Part shown: positions 1-6,987 of the stretch, one piece after another | How positions within the stretch are numbered: position 1 is the first letter of the stretch | Layout of the letters: each line of letters starts with the position of its first letter | Source: an uncultured Prevotellaceae bacterium | GTDB taxonomy: Bacteria > Bacteroidota > Bacteroidia > Bacteroidales > Bacteroidaceae | Reading direction: 5' to 3' | Length of the DNA stretch: 8,169 nt | Assembly (NCBI GenBank): GCA_946644025.1 | Contig: CAMPCG010000119.1 | Span: 1 to 8,169 of the forward strand | Notes under the pieces: model-generated | Told to the model about the DNA's origin: nothing | What the model saw: the letters and a program-made list of their open reading frames with translations, nothing else | The model's database searches: none | Position numbers and translations under genes: made by a program

Positions 1-987
1 GCACTCGGGCAGGTCGTTCATCTGCTCGGCCACCTCCTGCTGCTCGTTCATCTTAGCTGCACGCTCCAGCAGTCGGCTGTGCAGATAGAACACATCGCCG
101 GGATAAGCCTCACGTCCTGACGGACGGCGCAGAATCAGTGACACCTCACGATAGGCCACAGCCTGTTTCGACAGGTCATCGTAGACCACCAGTGCGGGCA
201 GTCCGCGGTCGCGGAAGTACTCACCGATGGCTGCTCCGGCAAAGGGTGCATAGTACTGCATGGCTGCCGGGTCGGCGGCTGTTGCTGCTACGACGATGGT
301 GTAGGGTAGGGCGCCATGCTCCTTGAGCGTCTGTACGAGTGCGGCCACTGTCGATGCCTTCTGGCCTATGGCCACGTAGATGCAGTAGACGGGTTTCCCT
401 GCCTCGTAGAAGCTCTTCTGGTTGATGATGGTGTCCACGGCGATGGCCGTCTTACCTGTCTGTCTGTCGCCGATGATAAGCTCGCGCTGTCCGCGTCCGA
501 TGGGAATCATCGAGTCGATGGCCTTCAGTCCTGTCTGGAGCGGCTCTTTCACCGGCTGGCGGTAGATGACGCCTGGTGCCTTACGGTCGAGGGGCATTTC
601 GAAGGCTTTGTTCAAGTCTATGTCGCCTTTTCCGTCGATGGCCTGTCCCAGTGGGTTGATGACTCGTCCGAGCATGTTGTCGTTCACGCGGATGCTGGCA
701 ATGCGCTTGGTGCGTTTCACCACCTGTCCTTCCTTGATGCCCGCCGTTGGACCCAGTAGCACGCAGCCCACGTTGTCCTCCTCAAGGTTCATCACGATGG
801 CCATGGTTCCGTTCTCGAACTCCAGCAGCTCGTTGGCTTCGGCGTTGCGCAAACCGTAGATGCGGGCCACGCCGTCGCTGACGGTGAGCACGGTGCCGAT
901 TTCGTCGAACTGCTCGGCATTGCTGATGCCTTTCAGCTGGTCGAGGAGCACCTGACTGACTTCGCTTGGTTTAATCTTATCTGACAT
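1..987 (-). CDS. atpA: F1Fo ATP synthase subunit alpha, N-terminal part (cut by window edge)
   Basis: This is the non-catalytic nucleotide-binding subunit of the F1 head, which alternates with beta around gamma. The reading frame opens with ATG at 987 ([15 protein letters not shown]) and stays open to base 1, giving 329 codons of the roughly 520-530 usual for the family; the rest lies off the left edge. An N-terminal beta-barrel region is followed by the P-loop GDRQTGKT at residues 173-180, close to its place in E. coli alpha. After it come [10 protein letters not shown] and the alpha-typical [18 protein letters not shown]. Only 6 nt separate the atpH stop from this start, and no Shine-Dalgarno is visible (ACAACAATG). 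It is translated as part of the atp operon. The identity is certain; only the C-terminal part cannot be assessed. Confidence 0.97.
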   Translation of the reverse strand, partial: MSDKIKPSEVSQVLLDQLKGISNAEQFDEIGTVLTVSDGVARIYGLRNAEANELLEFENGTMAIVMNLEEDNVGCVLLGPTAGIKEGQVVKRTKRIASIRVNDNMLGRVINPLGQAIDGKGDIDLNKAFEMPLDRKAPGVIYRQPVKEPLQTGLKAIDSMIPIGRGQRELIIGDRQTGKTAIAVDTIINQKSFYEAGKPVYCIYVAIGQKASTVAALVQTLKEHGALPYTIVVAATAADPAAMQYYAPFAGAAIGEYFRDRGLPALVVYDDLSKQAVAYREVSLILRRPSGREAYPGDVFYLHSRLLERAAKMNEQQEVAEQMNDLPEC

Positions 988-993
988 TGTTGT

Positions 994-1533
994 TTACTTT
1001 TTAAGTGTGTTAAGTATCGCGTTGAGTTGCGACTTCACGCTGGCATCCATGCGATAGGTGTCGTAGTCGAGGATGAATCCTCCGATGATGTCGGGGTTCA
1101 CTTCGGTCTCGAACTCCACGGTGCCTTTTGTGCGGCTCTCTACCATCTGGCGCATACGTTGCTCCGTCTCCGGTGCGACGGCCACTGCGGTGATGAGTTT
1201 TCCCCGAATGATGTTTTTCTGCTGTCGGTAGAGCGTCACGTAGCTGTTGGCGATGAACTGCATCATGTCCTCTCTGTCTTCCTTCAGTACGAGCTGTATG
1301 AAGGCTTTCGACAGTGTTGAAGCCTGGTCTGCTCCGATGGCTGTTTCGAGCAGCATCTGCTTCTTGTCCTTGGAGAGCATGGGGTTGCCGATGGTCTGCC
1401 TTAGCTGAGGCACCTCGACGTAGCACTTGGCCACGAGCTGCATCTCCTGGTAGACGCGGTCTTCCAACTTTTGGTCGGTGGCGCTCTTTAGCAGTGCGCG
1501 TGCATAACGAACCGAAATGACTCCTATATCCAT
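994..1533 (-). CDS. atpH: F1Fo ATP synthase subunit delta (OSCP-like stator)
   Basis: The delta subunit sits on top of F1 and ties the alpha/beta head to the b-subunit stalk. The 179 residues match the usual length (about 177 in E. coli). The start MDIGVISVRYARALLKSA is typical of the all-helical N-terminal domain that binds alpha. The C-terminal end, with PDIIGGFILDYDTYRMDASV followed by a terminal helix ending in NTLKK, is the conserved family signature. The ATG lies 13 nt after the atpF stop, with GAGGT about 8 nt upstream, one of the better Shine-Dalgarno signals in this operon. It is followed after 6 nt by atpA. The identity rests on the family pattern and operon position and is secure. 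Confidence 0.96.
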   Translation of the reverse strand: MDIGVISVRYARALLKSATDQKLEDRVYQEMQLVAKCYVEVPQLRQTIGNPMLSKDKKQMLLETAIGADQASTLSKAFIQLVLKEDREDMMQFIANSYVTLYRQQKNIIRGKLITAVAVAPETEQRMRQMVESRTKGTVEFETEVNPDIIGGFILDYDTYRMDASVKSQLNAILNTLKK

Positions 1534-1546
1534 ACGCGCTTACCTC

Positions 1547-2044
1547 TTACTTGTTGATAGAAACATCATTCAGCATACGGTCGATGAGATCCATCTGTGC
1601 CTGATTGCCCTTGAGCTTTTCGCGCAGCACCTTCTCGGCAATCTCTACGCTGAGCTCGGCCACCTGCTTTCTTATGTCTGCAATGGCGGCCTTCTTCTCC
1701 TGCTCGATTTCTGCCTTGGCGTCGTTGATGAGGCGTGAGCCTTCCTCGCGGGCTTTCTCCTGGGCTTTCTCCACGATGGCATCGCGTGTCTGTGCAGCCT
1801 CTTTCAGTATCTGGGCCTGCTTCTCACGAGCTTCCTGGAGGATGGATTCACCTTCTTTCTGTAGATTGGCCAGTCGTTCGTTGGCTTCATGTGCCTTGCG
1901 CAGTGAGTCATCGATGAAAGTCTTGCGCTCTGCCACCATCTGCGTGATGACAGGGAAGCCGAACTTCCACAGGATGAACAGCACGACGAAGAACGTCAGC
2001 GCCATCCAGAACAACAGACCAGTACTCGGAATCAATAAATCCAT
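1547..2044 (-). CDS. atpF: F1Fo ATP synthase subunit b (peripheral stalk)
   Basis: Subunit b is the membrane-anchored stator arm that holds delta and the F1 head still against rotor torque. The protein has 165 residues, close to the usual 156-170. A short N-terminus is followed by one membrane helix (about residues 9-26, LLFWMALTFFVVLFILW). From about residue 35 to 150 there is a long, highly charged heptad-like helix rich in E, K, A, Q and R, as expected of the dimeric coiled coil. The C-terminus (LIDRMLNDVSINK) is the delta-binding end. The gene lies 21 nt after atpE and 13 nt before atpH. There is only one b-type gene in the visible operon, so a homodimeric stalk is inferred rather than the b/b' pair of photosynthetic bacteria. 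Confidence 0.96.
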   Translation of the reverse strand: MDLLIPSTGLLFWMALTFFVVLFILWKFGFPVITQMVAERKTFIDDSLRKAHEANERLANLQKEGESILQEAREKQAQILKEAAQTRDAIVEKAQEKAREEGSRLINDAKAEIEQEKKAAIADIRKQVAELSVEIAEKVLREKLKGNQAQMDLIDRMLNDVSINK

Positions 2045-2065
2045 AATGCTGAGTTTAAGAAAATG

Positions 2066-2323
<258 letters not shown>

Positions 2324-2332
2324 TTATTTATT

Positions 2333-2442
2333 ATTTCGATATTACGATATTTTCGATATTACGATATAGCAACATTTCCGATATAGCGATATTTTCGATA
2401 TTACGATATTCTCGATATTACGATATTTTCGATAATGCGACA
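2333..2442. repeat. 17-bp AT-rich tandem repeat in the atpB-atpE spacer
   Basis: The spacer between atpB and atpE holds about six and a half copies of a 17-bp unit, read on the plus strand as TTTTCGATATTACGATA. Copies start at 2333, 2350, 2367, 2392, 2409 and 2426, with an 8-bp partial copy at 2384-2391. The copies at 2350 and 2392 are identical; those at 2333 and 2409 differ by one base each; those at 2367 and 2426 are diverged. There is no spacer sequence between units, so this is not CRISPR. The array would be transcribed within the atp mRNA. A slippage-generated local repeat is the simplest reading; a regulatory role is not shown. Confidence 0.9.
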
Positions 2443-2454
2443 TTATCTTTAGGC

Positions 2455-3534
2455 TCATTTTTCGTGTCCTTCGGGCACGGCGCGGGCCATGCCGATGAAT
2501 ACTGACGAGAGCAGGGTGAACACCATGGCCTGGATGAAGCAGACGAGGCACTCCAGGCACATCATGAAGATGGACATCACCACGCTGACGGCGCTCATGC
2601 TGAAGAACACTCCTGCCGACATCGACGCTACGAGGAAGATGATGCATGGCATGGCCACGGCAATGGCGTGTCCGGCCATCATGTTGGCGAAGAGTCGAAT
2701 CATCAGTGCGAAGGGCTTGGTGAAGATTCCCACGAACTCTATGACGGGCATGAGCGGCACGGGGCACTTCAGCAGGAAGGGCACGTCGGGCCAGAAGATG
2801 TCTTTCCAGTAGTGTTTGCTGCCCGAGAACTGCACGATGATAAAGGTGCAGAGGGCCAGGAAGAAGGTGCAGGCGATGTTGCCTGTCACGTTGCCCGACC
2901 CCGGGGGGAAGGGTATGAGTCCCATGACGTTGCAGGTGAAGATGAAGAAGAAGCAAGTGAGCAGGTAGGGTGCGTACTTCTCGTAGCCTTTTCCCACTCC
3001 GGGCTTGATGATGTCTTCTACGACATACATCACCAGCATCTCCACGAATCCCACGAATCCTCCTGGTGCGGGGTCGCTGGCCTTGTGCTTCTTGTACCAT
3101 CGTGCGCTCAGCAGTATGCAGCATAGCAGCAGGGCGACGTTGATGAACATCACGGCCACGGTCTTCGTTATCGAGAAGTCGAGCACGGCCTCTCCGTTCT
3201 CCACAATCTTTCCGGCCTGGTCGCCTTCTGTGGCGATGGCTAGTCCCTGCAGTTCGGCGGGAGCGTCGGCCTTGACGTGGCGCAGCCCGGCTTCGTCGGC
3301 ATGATGCTCAAACTGCGACGAGCAGAACAGATGCCACCCCGTGGAGCTCTTCACGATGACGGGTAGGGGGATGACGAGGCTGTTCTCGCCCTCGCCCCAC
3401 ACGTGCCACTCGTGCGAGTCCTTGATATGCTCCAGCACCACCTCCTTCGCGCTGAAGTCTCCGGCCTTGGCCGATGGCATCAGGGCAAAGACGGTCAGCA
3501 CGATGCACAGCAGTCTTTTTAGTCTATAGTTCAT
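2455..3534 (-). CDS. atpB: F1Fo ATP synthase subunit a, long form with signal peptide
   Basis: Subunit a forms the two half-channels that carry ions to and from the c-ring. The 359 residues exceed the usual 230-270. Residues 1-24 look like a cleavable signal peptide (basic start, hydrophobic core, AKA before G25). Residues 25 to about 122 form a polar, His/Trp-containing segment (KDSHEWHVWGEGENS) likely exposed outside the membrane. The membrane part begins near residue 124. The essential arginine is R280 in KPFALMIRLFANMMAGHA. H289 and E328 occupy the places of E. coli E219 and H245, a swap known from mitochondrial-type a subunits, and Q335 matches Q252. The gene follows the small membrane gene by 50 nt and precedes atpE by 152 nt of repeats. 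The N-terminal domain appears to be a Bacteroidetes trait of unclear role. Confidence 0.95.
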   Translation of the reverse strand: MNYRLKRLLCIVLTVFALMPSAKAGDFSAKEVVLEHIKDSHEWHVWGEGENSLVIPLPVIVKSSTGWHLFCSSQFEHHADEAGLRHVKADAPAELQGLAIATEGDQAGKIVENGEAVLDFSITKTVAVMFINVALLLCCILLSARWYKKHKASDPAPGGFVGFVEMLVMYVVEDIIKPGVGKGYEKYAPYLLTCFFFIFTCNVMGLIPFPPGSGNVTGNIACTFFLALCTFIIVQFSGSKHYWKDIFWPDVPFLLKCPVPLMPVIEFVGIFTKPFALMIRLFANMMAGHAIAVAMPCIIFLVASMSAGVFFSMSAVSVVMSIFMMCLECLVCFIQAMVFTLLSSVFIGMARAVPEGHEK

Positions 3535-3584
3535 AGTCTGTACAACTAATCTTCGGTATTCTTTGTCTTCGTTTTCTTTGTTCT

Positions 3585-3854
3585 TCAGTGTCTCATTGCC
3601 AGTGTGGTGACCATCATCAAGCTATACATTATTAATATATACAAGCCTAACTGTCGGGCCTCGGTCTTGTCTTCGGTGCAGATGATGACTGTCGCAGCCA
3701 TGGTGGCTATGAGCACCATCCGCACTGCGGTCATGATGAGGTAGAACTGTGGCAGGTGTTCCTGCGAGCGGTTCTTCACCATGTCGTAGCCTTTGACGTA
3801 GGCTACTCCGAGCAGGACTATGAGCAGTGTTGAGAGAAATACGGCCAGAACCAT
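3585..3854 (-). CDS. Small membrane protein in the atpI position of the atp operon
   Basis: This 89-residue protein lies between atpC (40 nt) and atpB (50 nt), the place held by atpI in many operons. Three hydrophobic helices are visible: about residues 2-20 (LAVFLSTLLIVLLGVAYV), 37-59 (YLIMTAVRMVLIATMAATVI) and 69-86 (LGLYILIMYSLMMVTT). A basic linker (KGYDMVKNRSQ) joins the first two and an acidic one (TEDKTEAR) the last two. AtpI proteins usually have four helices and help assemble the c-ring, so an AtpI-like assembly role is an inference from position and size, not from recognised motifs. The ATG at 3854 is the only usual start in frame; the frame stays open upstream to the atpC end but has no start codon. 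A strong GGGAGG lies about 25 nt upstream, unusually far away. Confidence 0.75.
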   Translation of the reverse strand: MVLAVFLSTLLIVLLGVAYVKGYDMVKNRSQEHLPQFYLIMTAVRMVLIATMAATVIICTEDKTEARQLGLYILIMYSLMMVTTLAMRH

Positions 3855-3894
3855 GCAGCCATGTGTTTGTTCAGCCTTTTTACCTCCCTGCGGC

Positions 3895-4131
3895 TCAGGT
3901 GGCCTCTACCTCTACACACACCGACACCTCGTTTTTCTGTACGGACACGAAGCCTCCCGTGATGGGCAGCTGATGTCCGTCGTACTCGACGATGCCTTTC
4001 ACCAGCAACGAGATGATGGGCGCGTGATCTTTGAGAATCTCGAAGTTGCCCATCATGCCGGGCACCTTCACGCGCTCCACCTCGCCTTCGAACTCTACCC
4101 TTTCGGGCGATACTATCTTTAACTTTAACAT
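3895..4131 (-). CDS. atpC: F1Fo ATP synthase subunit epsilon, short form
   Basis: Epsilon binds gamma at the foot of the central stalk and couples rotation to the c-ring. The protein has 78 residues starting with MLKLKIVSPERVEF, the usual epsilon opening. A longer reading would begin at a TTG at 4140 and add only three residues; the ATG at 4131 is preferred because it matches the family start. The visible sequence covers the N-terminal beta-sandwich: GEVERVKVPGMMGNFEILKDHAPII, split here as GEVERVKVPG and GNFEILKDHAP, then GFVSVQKNEVSV. It ends where E. coli epsilon (about 139 residues) would continue into two C-terminal helices. The helical domain that inhibits ATP hydrolysis in other bacteria is therefore absent. 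Short epsilons are known in Bacteroidetes and Chlorobi, so this is not a broken gene. Confidence 0.94.
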   Translation of the reverse strand: MLKLKIVSPERVEFEGEVERVKVPGMMGNFEILKDHAPIISLLVKGIVEYDGHQLPITGGFVSVQKNEVSVCVEVEAT

Positions 4132-4152
4132 ACTCGTCAATTAGTAATTAGA

Positions 4153-4272
4153 AATGAGTAATTAGTAATTATGATTACTCCTTCGGCTGTTTATGCTACA
4201 GCTATTGACACGTGCTGACATGGCTTGCTAAAGTCATCACAATTATCCATTACTAATTATTAATTACTCATT
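4153..4272. repeat. AT-rich inverted repeat in the atpD-atpC spacer
   Basis: Two 19-nt arms (4153-4171 and 4254-4272) are complementary at 18 of 19 positions, flanking 82 nt of more mixed sequence. The arms read AATGAGTAATTAGTAATTA and TAATTATTAATTACTCATT. A second, smaller hairpin competes with the left arm: GAGTAAT (4157-4163) pairs with ATTACTC (4174-4180) over an 11-nt loop. The arms are made of repeated TAATTA/GTAATTA words. No transposase, clear target duplication or convincing ORF lies inside. It could be a small MITE-like insertion or a locally expanded repeat. It lies inside the atp transcript. Confidence 0.75.
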
Positions 4273-4277
4273 AGCCA

Positions 4278-5807
<1,530 letters not shown>

Positions 5808-5847
5808 CTATTATTTAATAAATGTATATGTTTTCCGTAGTCGGTTG

Positions 5848-5878
5848 CAAAGGTAGCAATAATTTTCGACACTACAAA
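5848..5878 (-). promoter_or_regulatory. Bacteroidetes-type promoter of the atp operon
   Basis: On the minus strand a TTTG at 5878-5875 is followed after 19 nt by TACCTTTG at 5855-5848. This fits the Bacteroidetes primary sigma consensus of TTTG near -33 and TAnnTTTG near -7. Transcription would begin near 5840-5843, leaving a leader of about 36-39 nt before the atpD ATG. No other equally good promoter was seen in the later operon spacers, so the visible genes are probably expressed largely from here. Confidence 0.85.
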
Positions 5879-5937
5879 AAAATATTCACCTTTTTCTACT
5901 AATTTCTGTAAAAAAGGATGTTTCCGGCGCGACGAGC

Positions 5938-5979
5938 AAAATCGCCCGTAATGTGACATGGAATCACATGACGGGCGAT
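5938..5979 (-). terminator. Strong hairpin with short T run, terminator-like
   Basis: The arms ATCGCCCGTaATGTGA (5941-5956) and TCACATgACGGGCGAT (5964-5979) pair over 15 of 16 positions around a 7-nt loop. Read on the minus strand, the stem runs straight into TTTT (5941-5938), which makes it resemble an intrinsic terminator for transcripts arriving from the deacetylase side. It stands about 60 nt upstream of the atp promoter and would insulate that promoter from readthrough. The T run is short, so efficiency is uncertain. Confidence 0.55.
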
Positions 5980-5991
5980 GTCCCGTCATGT
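5966..5991 (-). other. Alternative hairpin overlapping the terminator-like stem
   Basis: ACATGACGGG (5966-5975) pairs perfectly with CCCGTCATGT (5982-5991) over a 6-nt loop. The segment 5966-5975 is also part of the 5941-5979 stem, so the two hairpins exclude each other. On the minus strand this upstream hairpin would form first during transcription and could stop the downstream terminator-like stem from forming. That is the layout of an attenuator, but no sensor region or controlled gene is identified. Confidence 0.5.
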
Positions 5992-6109
5992 TGCGGATGG
6001 TTGACAGAAGATTCCCTACATCCTCTGCCGTTCTGTTGACGGGAAAAAGCCGTTAATAAGTTGTCTTTGCCCGTATTTTAAATGCAGAAAGGACGGTTAC
6101 AATCTACAA

Positions 6110-6144
6110 ACACCGACAGTGTTTTGAAAAAATACCGTCGGTGT
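6110..6144 (-). terminator. Hairpin downstream of the deacetylase gene, possible terminator
   Basis: The arms ACACCGACAGT (6110-6120) and ACCGTCGGTGT (6134-6144) form an 11-position stem with one mismatch on the plus strand, which becomes a G-U pair in minus-strand RNA, around a 13-nt loop. It starts 76 nt past the stop codon of the deacetylase gene. Only TTTG follows on the minus strand, so a classical U tract is lacking; Bacteroidetes terminators are often weak in this respect. It may end the deacetylase message or protect its 3' end. Confidence 0.45.
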
Positions 6145-6220
6145 CCATAAGCTATCCTCAAAACTGCAAAGCGGTTATTTCAAAAACAAATCTTAGGGTG
6201 GGGATTTAGCGCAGGGCGGT

Positions 6221-6829
6221 TTAGATGGTCTTGAAGTCGTAGCCCTGCTCCTTGAGCCAGGCGATGCTCTGTGGCAGGGCGGTGCGTAGCTTGCCGATGG
6301 ACTTGAGCGAGTCGTGGAAGGTGATGATGGAGCCGTTGCGGGCGTAGCGGCGCACGTTGTCGAAGACGTCGTCGGCAGTCAGCCATTTGGAGTAGTCGCG
6401 TGTGACCAGGTCCCACATGACGACCTTGTAGTGGCGGGAAAGGACGGCGTAGAGCGCAGGGCGCATCCAACCGTGGGGCGGGCGGAAGTAGGGGCTGTGG
6501 ATGTAGGCGTTGGCACGCTCCACGTTGTACATGTAGTGACGGATGGAGTGGCGCAGGCCGCCGATGTGGTTGTGGGTGTGGTTGCCCACCTGGTGGCCCT
6601 CACTCACTATCTGTTCGTAGAGCTCCGGATATTTGCGCACGTTGTCGCCCACCATGAAGAAGGTGGCCTTCACCTGATTCTGGCGCAGGGTGTCGAGGAT
6701 GAAGGGCGTGGACTCGGGAATGGGGCCGTCGTCAAACGTCAGGTAGACGGCACGCTCCCGCCGGTCCATTCTCCAGTAGGCCTTGGGGTAGAGCCAGCGC
6801 AGGTATATGGCGGGTTGCTCGATGAACAT
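6221..6829 (-). CDS. NodB-type polysaccharide deacetylase (carbohydrate esterase 4)
   Basis: This family removes N-acetyl groups from polysaccharides such as peptidoglycan or chitin-like glycans using a metal ion. The 202 residues are essentially one bare NodB domain with every motif present: TFDDGP (31-36, D33 catalytic base and D34 metal ligand), HTHNH (84-88, H84 and H88 as metal ligands), RPPHG (116-120), WDLVTRDY (139-146) and ITFHDS (169-174, H172). No signal peptide or membrane helix is obvious, and an in-frame TAA two codons before the ATG rules out a longer N-terminus. Either it acts in the cytoplasm on a precursor or it is exported in another way. It lies 158 nt after the DUF2723 gene, across a large inverted repeat, so co-transcription is possible. 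The substrate cannot be told from sequence. Confidence 0.92.
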   Translation of the reverse strand: MFIEQPAIYLRWLYPKAYWRMDRRERAVYLTFDDGPIPESTPFILDTLRQNQVKATFFMVGDNVRKYPELYEQIVSEGHQVGNHTHNHIGGLRHSIRHYMYNVERANAYIHSPYFRPPHGWMRPALYAVLSRHYKVVMWDLVTRDYSKWLTADDVFDNVRRYARNGSIITFHDSLKSIGKLRTALPQSIAWLKEQGYDFKTI

Positions 6830-6838
6830 AGTTTAAGG

Positions 6839-6984
6839 AGTAAAGGGGAGTGAAAGGGAAGTGAAGGGGAAGTAAAAGGGGAGTGAAAGGGGAGTGAAAG
6901 GGACGATAGTTTTGCTGGTGGAAAGAGGTAATGTCCCTTTCACTCCCCTTTCACTCCTCTTTCACTTCCCTTTCACTCCCCTTA
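6839..6984. repeat. Large inverted repeat of 11-bp units
   Basis: The left arm (6839-6903) consists of six direct copies of a unit like AGTGAAAGGGG, at 6839, 6849, 6860, 6871, 6882 and 6893. The right arm (6934-6984) holds the reverse complement, with copies at 6934, 6945, 6956 and 6967 and a partial at 6978. The innermost 25 bp (6880-6904 and 6933-6957) are perfectly complementary; pairing continues outward with scattered mismatches for roughly 50 bp. The loop is 28 nt. One strand is almost all purine in each arm. The element fills nearly the whole spacer between the DUF2723 stop (6988) and the deacetylase start (6829), and no ORF uses it. Confidence 0.92.
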
Positions 6985-6987
6985 GTG

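Noticed and set aside
2333..2442. CRISPR array
   Set aside because: Units of 17 bp follow each other directly, with no unique spacers and no cas genes nearby.
2342..3124. Minus-strand frame overlapping atpB out of frame and running through the 17-bp repeat
   Set aside because: It is an arginine- and histidine-rich shadow of atpB, and its end simply translates the repeat units.
4132..4140. TTG start for atpC three codons upstream
   Set aside because: The ATG at 4131 gives the conserved epsilon opening (MLKLKIVSPERV); the three extra residues have no support.
4172..4253. Small peptide genes of about 15-19 codons inside the atpD-atpC spacer
   Set aside because: Very short, without ribosome-site context or recognisable sequence; expected by chance.
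5938..5991. Attenuator directly controlling the atp operon
   Set aside because: The convincing atp promoter lies downstream of the hairpins, so the main atp transcript would not contain them; kept only as a possible readthrough or small-RNA element.
6029..6068. Plus-strand promoter with TGTCTTTG as a -7 element
   Set aside because: The second base departs from TAnnTTTG, the nearest upstream TTG is 23 nt away, and no plus-strand gene follows.
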